Below, piece after piece: positions 8,237 to 13,549 of a stretch of DNA of 15,792 nt. The DNA comes from Bacteriovoracaceae bacterium UBA4573. Its GTDB lineage: Bacteria > Bdellovibrionota > UBA1018 > UBA923. The notes beneath the pieces were generated by a model. The model searched no databases, had not been told where the DNA came from, and saw only the letters and a program-made list of their open reading frames with translations. The stretch lies in the NCBI GenBank assembly GCA_002387735.1, contig DGKJ01000055.1, positions 1-15,792 on the forward strand, written 5' to 3'. The position numbers and the translations under genes were made by a program. Numbering within the stretch: the first letter of the stretch is position 1; every line of letters starts with the position of its first letter.

Positions 8237-8974
8237 TCATTCCTTAGTCTTTCCAACTTCTAGATTTTCGAGCCACGATAAAAATTTTCCGACGTTTTCA
8301 TCTTTAAATACTGCCCCATGTTGGGGGCAGATCATTTTAATATCCAGTTTTCTTACTCGGCGGACCCATCGATCTTTTGCTTCGTTGGACGGAAGCCACC
8401 GTACGTGAAAGCTCTCCATAAATTGAATATGTGAATCGAAGTCCTCAACGAAGGTAGGGTGTCCACCCGGTAAGAGTGCCGAACCGATATCGCCGCTGAA
8501 AAGAATTTTGGCTTTCGGGTCATATAGGTTGAAATTGCCAGACGAGTGACAGTAGTGCGCAGGTACCAATTGAAGATCCTGGTCACCCAATCGAATGGTT
8601 TTGCCTTCGTCTGGAATTTCGGAAAAGCGATTCACATAGCTATTTCCGAAGTGAGCGATGAATTTTCCCCAGAGCCAGGAAACATGTATACGCGCGTCCG
8701 GACTCAATGCCATCCAGAGCGGAAGGGAAGACATAATGTCAGGGTCCTGATGGCTACAAAGGTAAGACTCAATTTTACGGACATCTATGACTTTCGAGAC
8801 CTCACTAAGTACGGTTGGAAATATTTCCGAGCCTCCTGGATCAAGCATCATCGCTTTGTCTCCATTGATTATGAGATACTCGTTGGTGTCGATCACGCTT
8901 TCTGGCTTTGACGGATCCCTTCCAAGAAATACCCATTGATGATTTCCGTCGTCGAACAGTACTTTACGCAGCAT
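8237..8974 (-). CDS. ODP-type oxygen-binding di-iron protein (metallo-beta-lactamase fold), putative chemotaxis sensor
   Basis: 245 residues with a metallo-beta-lactamase fold like flavodiiron proteins but without flavodoxin. Putative metal ligands are H75, D77 and D79 in S-H-Q-D-P-D-I, H143 in H-S-S-G-N-F, D162 in F-S-G-D-I-G, and H219 in C-P-Q-H-G. The flavodiiron motif is H-x-E-x-D-H; here the Glu is Asp and the final His is I80. ODP proteins are known from Treponema denticola and Thermotoga maritima, where the di-iron site binds oxygen and affects CheA through sensor-less cytoplasmic receptors. The neighbouring tip-only receptor and cheA strongly support that role here rather than hydrolase activity. 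The ATG start at 8974 overlaps the upstream gene by 11 bp and has a strong GAGGAG Shine-Dalgarno. Confidence 0.85.
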   Translation of the reverse strand: MLRKVLFDDGNHQWVFLGRDPSKPESVIDTNEYLIINGDKAMMLDPGGSEIFPTVLSEVSKVIDVRKIESYLCSHQDPDIMSSLPLWMALSPDARIHVSWLWGKFIAHFGNSYVNRFSEIPDEGKTIRLGDQDLQLVPAHYCHSSGNFNLYDPKAKILFSGDIGSALLPGGHPTFVEDFDSHIQFMESFHVRWLPSNEAKDRWVRRVRKLDIKMICPQHGAVFKDENVGKFLSWLENLEVGKTKE

Positions 8975-9638
8975 TGAGTTCTCCTCTCATGCAGGCACAT
9001 CTTTCTGATAAGGCAGCATTGATCAAGGCCACTGTTTCTTGTAGCGACCCGCATATTTTCGTAGCGACATCCGATGTTTCTTCTATCGACTCTGCGATCG
9101 ACAAGAAAAACGTACCTTCTCCATGCGCTGCGGTGTTTGCTAGTACCCGAAGTGCGACTACTATACTCGAAAGTCGATTATTCACTTGTCGCAGGCCGTC
9201 CTGTTCCGGTTTTAAGTGAGAAAGCGCTAGCTGAGCCTCATGTAGTTGGTCAGAAATTTTTTTGCTTAATTCAAGACATACGTGGCGCACAGTGGTGTGG
9301 TTGTATGACTCACGAATGGAGCGAAGTGCGAACGAAAAGTGTTCTCGTTGACCAGAATCTACAATACAAGCTAGGACTCTAGTACTGACTTGAGATGTGA
9401 TAGTTTTTGAGCGCTCTGCAAGCTGGGCGATGAGGGTGGAAGTCGAACCAATTTGTTTTGCGATTTCACTAAATATTTTAGATTGGCTTTCTACGTGGCC
9501 AGACGCAATCGCTGCATTTACCGAAATTTCTCTAAGTCTCGTACCCAAATGAAAGAACTGCTCCAGCAGACTTTCAATGCAATGGGTATTTCGAAACAAG
9601 TCCTTAAGGCATTCGCCCGTGTAGTGTTCGTCTATCAC
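8964..9638 (-). CDS. Degenerate receptor-like protein with two tip-like hairpins, first gene of the ODP-Che operon
   Basis: 224 residues from a GTG at 9638; no ATG is available nearby, and no strong Shine-Dalgarno is visible, so the start is uncertain. There is no membrane segment. Residues 39-68 align without gaps to the signalling tip of the receptor three genes downstream (S-V-N-A-A-I-A-S against A-L-N-A-S-I-E-A, then K-I-F-S-E-I-A-K-Q-I-G against K-G-F-A-I-V-A-D-E-V-G), but the conserved Glu and Arg are lost. Residues about 162-190 (R-V-L-A-N-T-A-A-H-G-E-G then F-L-S-I-A-E-S-I-E-E-T-S) look like a second such hairpin, two residues shorter. The protein has seven cysteines. A role as an accessory coiled-coil partner of the receptor, ODP or CheA/CheW array is an inference. 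Confidence 0.65.
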   Translation of the reverse strand: MIDEHYTGECLKDLFRNTHCIESLLEQFFHLGTRLREISVNAAIASGHVESQSKIFSEIAKQIGSTSTLIAQLAERSKTITSQVSTRVLACIVDSGQREHFSFALRSIRESYNHTTVRHVCLELSKKISDQLHEAQLALSHLKPEQDGLRQVNNRLSSIVVALRVLANTAAHGEGTFFLSIAESIEETSDVATKICGSLQETVALINAALSERCACMRGELNAA

Positions 9639-9830
9639 GGTCTTTTTATCGGAAATTATTTTGCGCGAACTGAGATAAAAGTAACGATTTTAATTCAGAT
9701 TCAGAAAGGCTTGCCCAGACCAAAAAATTGCGTTGAAATGGCGCACTCAAGCATCCCTATATCGAACGTTTTTTATAGAAAATTCATACTACGACGTCAA
9801 TGCAATCAAGCAGTTAATGGCAGGGTGATT

Positions 9831-9891
9831 TGTTTCCGGAAACATTCTGGCTTCTTGGAAGCAACAGCCGGAAACAAAATCTTGTTTCCGG
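9831..9891. repeat. Cluster of four GTTTCCGG units in two palindromes
   Basis: TGTTTCCGGAAACA at 9831-9844 is a perfect 14-bp palindrome. CCGGAAACAA at 9868-9877 and TTGTTTCCGG at 9882-9891 form a perfect 10-bp inverted repeat with a 4-base loop. The same 8-mer thus appears four times in 61 bp. There is no T-tract in either direction, so an operator or a recombination/binding site fits better than a terminator. Confidence 0.6.
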
Positions 9892-10009
9892 TTACGTTAG
9901 CTCCTTAAGCTAAGCCCCTGCTACTCGCTTTCGTTCTTCACTGGCTTAAAGATCTCTGTGTTTTGTCGGCAATCATCCCTGACTCGGGGTGTAACTAGTT
10001 ATGTGTCTT

Positions 10010-10121
10010 CTGGGCATTGCCCAGGGTTCTGAGGTGCCTTTTAGGCATCTTGGTTTCAGCGAAAGGGCGCTATCACAAGGTAATGCCTACACGGCGTAGC
10101 TGCGGCACAGGGATGCACGCC
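10010..10121 (+). ncRNA. Candidate structured RNA: consecutive stem-loops
   Basis: Four inverted repeats follow one another: CTGGGC/GCCCAG (10010-10015, 10019-10024), AGGTGCC/GGCATCT with one G-T pair (10032-10038, 10044-10050), a short AGCG/CGCT stem closing a purine loop (about 10058-10071), and GGCGT/ACGCC (10093-10097, 10117-10121). I do not recognise a known family; comparison with tmRNA, RNase P, SRP RNA and intron motifs gave no match. The strand is a guess. Confidence 0.3.
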
Positions 10122-10334
10122 AATAGGACTTTAATACTAAAGGGATTCTCTTACCCGTAAGTGAGTGATTTCAAGGTCTTAGGGATAGATAAAGCGCGAG
10201 AAATAGGCCGTATTTTCAATTCATCAGCCGGAAATGGTGCGTTAATAGAAGATGTTATCGGGGGACATTCCCCGCAGCGCATGCGGCGACGCGAGAAATT
10301 GCTCAAAATCGAAAAATATAGACGGAGTGGCTAC

Positions 10335-10559
10335 TTACTTTCCGTCCGTGTTTTTCTTCTGAGTTCTTGCCCATTGAACAAATTGATCGAGCGCGGTGAT
10401 GGCAACCTCAGTGGTATTCCATCCCCAGGCTTCAGAGATCTTATCCAGCTCAGTAATCAAATCTGAAGGCCAGCGTTGGCTTACCATCTTTCTTGGGCCG
10501 CTTGAGTATTTGCGTTCTGGAATCTCGAATGTAAGTCCCTTGGTGCTAAGTTTTGGCAT
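10335..10559 (-). CDS. Ribbon-helix-helix (CopG/Arc-like) DNA-binding protein
   Basis: 74 residues. Residues about 25-66 fit the ribbon-helix-helix pattern: a basic strand (K-M-V-S-Q-R-W), helix one with D-L-I-T-E-L-D-K-I-S-E-A-W-G, a turn W-N-T-T-E, and helix two V-A-I-T-A-L-D-Q-F-V-Q-W-A. Such proteins bind DNA as dimers through the strand and commonly repress their own promoters or act as antitoxins or mobile-element regulators. The ATG at 10559 lies 103 bp from the divergent plus-strand gene at 10663. The space between them holds an AT-rich array of CAATAC/GTATTG boxes, the likely operator. No toxin gene is adjacent on the same strand, so a repressor of the divergent gene pair with the recombinase is my preferred reading. 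Confidence 0.7.
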   Translation of the reverse strand: MPKLSTKGLTFEIPERKYSSGPRKMVSQRWPSDLITELDKISEAWGWNTTEVAITALDQFVQWARTQKKNTDGK

Positions 10560-10588
10560 GGCTTAAATGCTAGCGTTGGTTTCAGGTA

Positions 10589-10630
10589 AAAACAATACGT
10601 TGTATTTATGTATTGACATTGTATTGTTTT
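10589..10630. promoter_or_regulatory. Operator array and promoter region between divergent repressor and recombinase genes
   Basis: AAAACAATAC (10589-10598) and GTATTGTTTT (10621-10630) form a perfect 10-bp inverted repeat. GTATTG recurs at 10610-10615, 11 bp before the copy at 10621, and GTATTT lies at 10602-10607. AATAC-GTT-GTATT is itself an inner inverted repeat. Promoter-like TTGACA (10613-10618) and TATAAT (10630-10635) lie inside or beside the array, although their 11-bp spacing is too short for them to act as one sigma-70 pair. Short spaced repeats like these are typical ribbon-helix-helix operators. Confidence 0.55.
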
Positions 10631-10662
10631 ATAATTAAACCCATCTTCGGAAGTATCGAAGT

Positions 10663-10992
10663 ATGTCAAAACCTCACCCTCTACTTAAACCCTGTTGTAG
10701 CAAGTTCTCTCGAATCGCAAGCCAGTACATCGACATTACGTGTCACGATGATTATAGGCTCCGCATGATTGCAAATCTTCTGCATTGCGCAAAAGATCAG
10801 GACATCTTCGACATGGAAAGCCTTGAAGAGGTAGCTCTTCTCATCGAAGAGTTCGTAAATAAAAAGATCGCGAGAGAATACTATTTCTTTGGCCGCACTT
10901 TAAGGCCCTGTCTCTTTAGCGATGCTGATTTGAGCGCGGAGATTCACCGCGTGCATGCCACGATGAAAGAGTCGGAGCGCATTCATGAATAG
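10663..10992 (+). CDS. Unknown protein coupled to the serine recombinase
   Basis: 109 residues with an ATG start and a GGAAG sequence about 8-10 bases upstream. I do not recognise the family. The N-terminus is basic and contains C-C at residues 11-12 with further cysteines and histidines (C28, H29, H41, C42). The centre has an amphipathic helix (S-L-E-E-V-A-L-L-I-E-E-F-V) followed by an aromatic-rich stretch (E-Y-Y-F-F-G-R). There is no signal peptide or membrane segment, so it is probably cytoplasmic. It overlaps the recombinase start by 8 bp and lies downstream of the putative repressor-controlled operator, so the two genes are likely co-transcribed and translationally coupled. A regulatory or accessory role for recombination is possible from position only. 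Confidence 0.65.
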   Translation: MSKPHPLLKPCCSKFSRIASQYIDITCHDDYRLRMIANLLHCAKDQDIFDMESLEEVALLIEEFVNKKIAREYYFFGRTLRPCLFSDADLSAEIHRVHATMKESERIHE

Positions 10993-11602
10993 GAAGCGTG
11001 TCGCTCTTTACGTCAGAGTTTCGTCCGAGCAACAGGATACGGACTTACAGATCCGTGAGCTTACCGAGTTTGTAGCCATCAAGGGCTGGGAAATTTACCG
11101 AATCTTTGAAGAAAAGGTCACAGGCACTCACGCCAACCGCAAAGTACTTAAAGAGCTCGAAGCAGATGGCCGTAAACGAAAGTTTGATATCCTTGTCGTT
11201 TGGAAGCTTGATCGGATTTTTAGAAGCCTTAAGGACTGCATCAATGGCCTTCAAGAGTTTGCTGATCTTGGAATCGAGTTTGTTTCACTCAAAGATCCTG
11301 GCATTGATATGACAACGCCTTCAGGAAAGCTTCTTTTGCACGTTCTAGCGGCTTTTGCAGAGTTTGAGGCCTCAATCATCAAAATGAGAGTAAAGTCTGG
11401 TTTAGCTGCGGCTAGAGCTCGTGGAAAGCGTTTGGGTAGGCCTAAGACGCGCGATGATACCAAGATTAGGCTTCTTCGCAGTCAAGGTGCATCTATTCGG
11501 GGTATTTCAAAAGTGCTTGGCATTTCAGCGGGAGCTGTACAAAAGGCACTAGTTCATCGAAAAGCTATGCAACTTCAAAGTGGAGTTGGTCAGCAAGGCT
11601 GA
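10985..11602 (+). CDS. Serine recombinase of the resolvase/DNA-invertase family
   Basis: 205 residues, the usual size of small serine recombinases (Hin, Gin, Tn3-type resolvases). The N-terminal catalytic domain has A-L-Y-V-R-V-S13-S-E-Q-Q-D, with the nucleophilic serine right after R11-V12. L-V-V-W-K-L-D-R-I-F-R-S is at about 64-75 and A-A-F-A-E-F-E-A-S-I-I at about 121-131, leading into the long E helix. K-R-L-G-R-P-K joins it to a C-terminal helix-turn-helix (about 160-190: I-R-G-I-S-K-V-L-G-I-S-A-G-A-V-Q-K-A-L). It probably cuts and rejoins DNA at short palindromic crossover sites to resolve cointegrates or invert segments. A candidate site lies at 12398-12425. It shares its first bases with the preceding gene, and its last 38 bp overlap the convergent antitoxin gene. 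Confidence 0.93.
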   Translation: MNRKRVALYVRVSSEQQDTDLQIRELTEFVAIKGWEIYRIFEEKVTGTHANRKVLKELEADGRKRKFDILVVWKLDRIFRSLKDCINGLQEFADLGIEFVSLKDPGIDMTTPSGKLLLHVLAAFAEFEASIIKMRVKSGLAAARARGKRLGRPKTRDDTKIRLLRSQGASIRGISKVLGISAGAVQKALVHRKAMQLQSGVGQQG

Positions 11603-11933
11603 TGGGTTTCTTGGCTCTCGTTTTTACACCTTTGGGTTTACGAAGGTCCACCAATCCCACTTCGACCAGAATGCTTAAGTCTTGGTGAACATCGGCAAAA
11701 TTTCGATCCACCATGCTTGCTAGTTCAGAAATCGAGTTTGGCTTTTTATCCCGAATTGCTCTCCAGAGCTCTAATCGATTGTCGGTGAGGAATTTACGAA
11801 CGGCCTCAATGGACTCAAAGAACTCTCCACGAAGAGGCGAGACCTTTTCGCCTTGATCCAGCTTTTTGGCAAACTTGAGCTCTTCTTCGTGCATCTCTTC
11901 TCTGGACTTAATAATGATCTTTTTTGTTTTCAT
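11565..11933 (-). CDS. TumA-like antitoxin, winged-HTH DNA-binding protein
   Basis: 122 residues from the ATG at 11933. That start is chosen over an in-frame TTG at 11951 because a perfect AGGAGG (complement of 11943-11948) sits 9 bases upstream. The N-terminal half is charged and helical. A winged helix-turn-helix occupies about residues 50-100 (L-W-R-A-I-R-D-K-K-P, S-I-S-E-L-A-S-M-V-D-R-N-F-A-D-V-H-Q-D-L, G-L-V-D-L). The C-terminal tail is basic. This matches the HTH proteins (HVO_A0114-like) that pair with TumE-family toxins; they neutralise the toxin and repress the operon. The gene begins 26 bp inside the toxin gene, giving a toxin-first order. Its 3' end overlaps the recombinase gene by 38 bp in antisense. 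Confidence 0.8.
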   Translation of the reverse strand: MKTKKIIIKSREEMHEEELKFAKKLDQGEKVSPLRGEFFESIEAVRKFLTDNRLELWRAIRDKKPNSISELASMVDRNFADVHQDLSILVEVGLVDLRKPKGVKTRAKKPISLADQLHFEVA

Positions 11934-12240
11934 GGTATCTAGCCTCCTCAACCTTGGCCTCTTGAAAGAAGTCCTCTAAAAGCTTTTCAATTCCTTTGAA
12001 CTCGTAAGATCTCTCTTTGTTATCCCAATGCACATGCGGCCCTTTTGGCCAGTGGTTATCGTAGAGCAGAATCACTGAATGAACTTTTGGGTCCACGAGA
12101 ACCATTCGGTATTTAATGCCCTCGGGGTAGCGAGTTGACCTTGGAATCCTCCAAATTTTTCGCTCCATCAGGAGCCCGCTATTTAAGGCCTGCCGTCTCC
12201 AGAAGATGAGGTTTGCTTTAAGCTGACCTTTTGTCGCCAT
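11908..12240 (-). CDS. TumE-family toxin (DUF6516-like)
   Basis: 110 residues with an ATG start. Family-like features are the early segment R-K-I-W-R-I-P with K-Y-R-M-V-L-V-D, the L-L-Y-D-N-H-W-P-K-G-P-H-V-H segment, and the C-terminal Y-E-F-K-G-I-E-K-L-L-E-D-F-F helix. TumE-type proteins act as toxins in type II toxin-antitoxin modules on plasmids and chromosomes; their target is not established here. The gene precedes and overlaps its antitoxin. No Shine-Dalgarno is seen before the ATG, and the best promoter places the transcript start only a few bases upstream, so a leaderless or nearly leaderless message that limits toxin synthesis is plausible. Such modules stabilise mobile DNA. Confidence 0.8.
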   Translation of the reverse strand: MATKGQLKANLIFWRRQALNSGLLMERKIWRIPRSTRYPEGIKYRMVLVDPKVHSVILLYDNHWPKGPHVHWDNKERSYEFKGIEKLLEDFFQEAKVEEARYHENKKDHY

Positions 12241-12246
12241 TCTTAA

Positions 12247-12281
12247 TATAGGACCATAGCCTATAATACTATAATAGTCAA
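12247..12281 (-). promoter_or_regulatory. Promoter and operator of the toxin-antitoxin pair
   Basis: Read on the minus strand, TTGACT (complement of 12276-12281), a 17-bp spacer and TATGGT (complement of 12253-12258) form a good sigma-70 promoter. TATAGG (12247-12252) and CCTATA (12260-12265) form a 6-bp inverted repeat exactly flanking the -10 element, a natural place for the antitoxin to repress. CTATAATA is also directly repeated in the spacer (12261-12268 and 12269-12276). Confidence 0.6.
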
Positions 12282-12325
12282 ATCAGAGCGTTTTAGTCGT
12301 ACTGGGGAACTGATCTCCTTAGAGG

Positions 12326-12425
12326 TGTATCCAAAACCCCTCTAAAAGCGCTCTTCCAACCCATTGAAACTACACGGCTCAAATTTGAGAGTTGGGGTGT
12401 ATTTTAAACTACAGTTTTGGATACA
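12326..12425. repeat. 100-bp inverted repeat with a serine-recombinase crossover-like palindrome at its right end
   Basis: TGTATCCAAAAC (12326-12337) and GTTTTGGATACA (12414-12425) are perfect 12-bp inverted repeats 76 bp apart. The right copy also forms a 28-bp dyad: half-site TGTATTTTAAACT (12398-12410), central AC (12411-12412), and a half-site whose complement is TGTATCCAAAACT (12413-12425). The two halves agree at 10 of 13 positions. This layout, with a 2-bp centre and GTTTTGGATA next to it, resembles crossover sites of Gin/Hin-type invertases as I remember them. Confidence 0.5.
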
Positions 12426-12612
12426 AGTGCAGAGTGCGAATTAAGCGAAATAAGACGTTGCCTATGACTTCTGGCACTTTTGGCACCTCAAGGTTTAGAG
12501 AAACGGAACTTAGAAAGTAATCCACACTCTGTTGTTTTGCTTTCAGAATCTCCGTAAAGACTTATGATCTTAGTCGAGCATTAAAAAAAACCAGGGCACC
12601 CCTCCCTCTAAT

Positions 12613-12743
12613 AAGCGGGGCTTTCGGGGCTTCTGGGGCGGACTATTGAAATCATTACTATTTTTGGCCTATTTTGCGCCCCGATCTTTAAAATCAAGCG
12701 GGGCACTTGGCCCAAAAAGCGGGGCGCAAGCCGATTTTTGGGC
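12613..12743. repeat. GC-rich repeat cluster with interlocking inverted repeats
   Basis: AAGCGGGGC occurs three times (12613-12621, 12696-12704, 12717-12725). A 9-bp unit of the form CGGGGCTTY repeats in tandem from 12616 (12616-12624, 12625-12633, then a degenerate third). TTGCGCCCCG (12674-12683) and CGGGGCGCAA (12720-12729) are a perfect 10-bp inverted repeat. It interlocks with a second perfect pair, GCCCAAAAA (12710-12718) and TTTTTGGGC (12735-12743). In RNA the two stems could coexist only as a pseudoknot-like fold or alternate with each other. Confidence 0.6.
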
Positions 12744-13080
12744 TAAAGACGCTATTCTGCCTGAATGGCGTGAAGAGCTATCATCACAATGACTGACTTC
12801 TTTGCTTCAAGAAATACGCAGAATTCGTACTACGCTAAGGCGGAACCTGCACCCCAGGTTGGAACCCAAGCCGGAGATTCAAACCCATCAAACAAATGGT
12901 TGGAATCAAGACCCACGAATAAGGCACACCCTGGGCCTTTAAAGAACAAGAGTATTGTCTTGGCCTTTCTGCTTTGACACGCACGAGATCGCCTCATTGG
13001 AGGGGACGGAGAACGCTTAGACCGGGGGGATGGGGGGGTGCTCGGTTTCGATATGGATCATCCCAGTCGCCCGCGAAAAA

Positions 13081-13242
13081 TTAAGGAGCAATTTTCGCGA
13101 AGGCGAGAACGTATCCGTCGGGATCAAGACTATACGCAGCAAGATCTCCCCAGCTTCGTTTTTCCAATCCACTGAGCTCTCTCGCTCCCATTTCAAGGGC
13201 GCGTTGATGAAATACTCGGGGATCAGATGAAGGGAGCGGCCT
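13081..13242 (-). pseudogene. 3' remnant of a VOC (glyoxalase/bleomycin-resistance fold) protein gene
   Basis: A minus-strand frame closed by a stop at 13243-13245 reads 53 residues to a TAA at 13081-13083. The readable part is F-H-Q-R-A-L-E-M-G-A-R-E-L, then S-W-G-D-L-A-A-Y-S-L-D-P-D-G-Y-V-L-A-F-A. This is the classic end of a VOC domain (A-x-x-x-G-A, then W-G-x-x-x-Y-x-x-D-P-D-G-N/Y-x-x-x-x-A). The N-terminal part of the domain, about two thirds of a normal protein, is missing, and no start codon or ribosome site fits. It is a truncated gene, probably cut by a past insertion or deletion. A longer open frame over the same bases (13017-13286) is a different frame and looks artefactual. Confidence 0.7.
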
Positions 13243-13282
13243 TTATTTAGACCGACTCCCTTCGAGATTCCTTTTTTATTGT

Positions 13283-13549
13283 TCACTTCTTTTTTACGAT
13301 GCTTCCGTCTACTGGATTAAAGTAGATCTCAACATCGTTGCCGTCTTTATCCGTGCCATAGATTTCATAGCAGCTGCCCGGCTGCTTAAATTTTCGGATC
13401 TTATAGCCCTCCGCTTCCTTCTGCTTTTTAAAGTCCTCTACACGCATCCATTTGTTCTTAGGCTCAAATGTGCAGTTTTTGGCCGCTTGGGCCGGGCCGC
13501 TCGTTAGCAGCATTCCGCTCAACATTATGGTGGTTACAAGAGTTTTCAT
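13283..13549 (-). CDS. Secreted PepSY-domain protein
   Basis: 88 residues from the ATG at 13549, chosen because AGGAG lies 9 bases upstream. An in-frame ATG at 13555 is too close to it, and a GTG at 13603 would bury the signal peptide. A Sec signal peptide (M-K-T-L-V, hydrophobic core, then G-P-A-Q-A) ends near residue 22. The mature part has one PepSY-type domain: K-W-M-R-V-E-D-F-K-K-Q-K-E-A-E-G-Y, I-R-K-F-K, S-C-Y-E-I-Y-G-T-D-K-D-G, then V-E-I-Y-F-N-P-V-D-G-S-I-V. Two cysteines (in K-N-C-T and G-S-C-Y) could form a disulfide in the periplasm. Such small PepSY proteins are often encoded next to cytochrome b561-like genes, as here in divergent orientation, suggesting a shared periplasmic electron-transfer or metal-related function (inference). 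Confidence 0.82.
   Translation of the reverse strand: MKTLVTTIMLSGMLLTSGPAQAAKNCTFEPKNKWMRVEDFKKQKEAEGYKIRKFKQPGSCYEIYGTDKDGNDVEIYFNPVDGSIVKKK

Larger units (their letters stand above)
9639..10334. other. About 700 bp without a confident gene: upstream region of the chemosensory operon and left edge of the accessory region
   Basis: This stretch must contain the promoter of the minus-strand chemosensory operon, but I see no convincing -35/-10 pair or sigma-54 site by eye. It contains a cluster of GTTTCCGG palindromes (9831-9891) and a run of small stem-loops (10010-10121), listed separately. A TAAGCC/GGCTTA inverted repeat lies at 9911-9916 and 9943-9948, and a GGGGA-CAT-TCCCC hairpin at 10261-10273. 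A plus-strand open frame from a GTG at 10161 runs to 10466, but it has no good ribosome site and ends inside the antisense repressor gene, so I do not call it. Confidence 0.6.
12282..13080. other. About 800 bp without a confident gene, repeat-rich intergenic region of the accessory island
   Basis: No open frame here has a convincing start, ribosome site or family resemblance. The region contains a long inverted repeat and a crossover-like palindrome (12326-12425), a 12-bp palindrome CTCAAATTTGAG (12378-12389), and a GC-rich repeat cluster (12613-12743). A plus-strand frame of 62 codons at 12789-12977 is low-complexity and not supported. From about 12780 to 13080 I see nothing I can name. Confidence 0.6.

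Noticed and set aside
8964..9638. A zinc-binding CZB domain between the two tip-like hairpins (H100, C121, H133, H141)
   Set aside because: The ligand order is suggestive, but the spacings are compressed compared with CZB domains and the usual C-x-x-G-x-W motif is absent.
9640..9675. TCCGATAA on the minus strand as a sigma-28 -10 element for the chemosensory operon
   Set aside because: It lies almost on top of the start codon, and no TAAA-like -35 element stands at the right distance.
9850..9895. GGAAGCAACAGCC as an SRP RNA motif
   Set aside because: The partial likeness to the SRP loop lacks the paired strands around it, and the bases belong to the GTTTCCGG palindrome cluster.
10161..10466. 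101-codon plus-strand open frame starting with GTG
   Set aside because: It has no clear ribosome-binding site, and its second half is antisense to the ribbon-helix-helix gene. Its first half is not recognisable, although a short decayed gene cannot be excluded.
10600..10640. TTGACA at 10613 and TATAAT at 10630 as a matched promoter pair
   Set aside because: The spacer is only 11 bp, far from the 16-18 bp that sigma-70 needs.
12789..12977. 62-codon plus-strand open frame
   Set aside because: Its composition is low-complexity, it has no ribosome site and it resembles no protein.
13017..13286. 89-codon minus-strand open frame
   Set aside because: It lies out of frame over the VOC remnant, has no family resemblance and ends in low-complexity prolines. 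The VOC frame explains the bases better.
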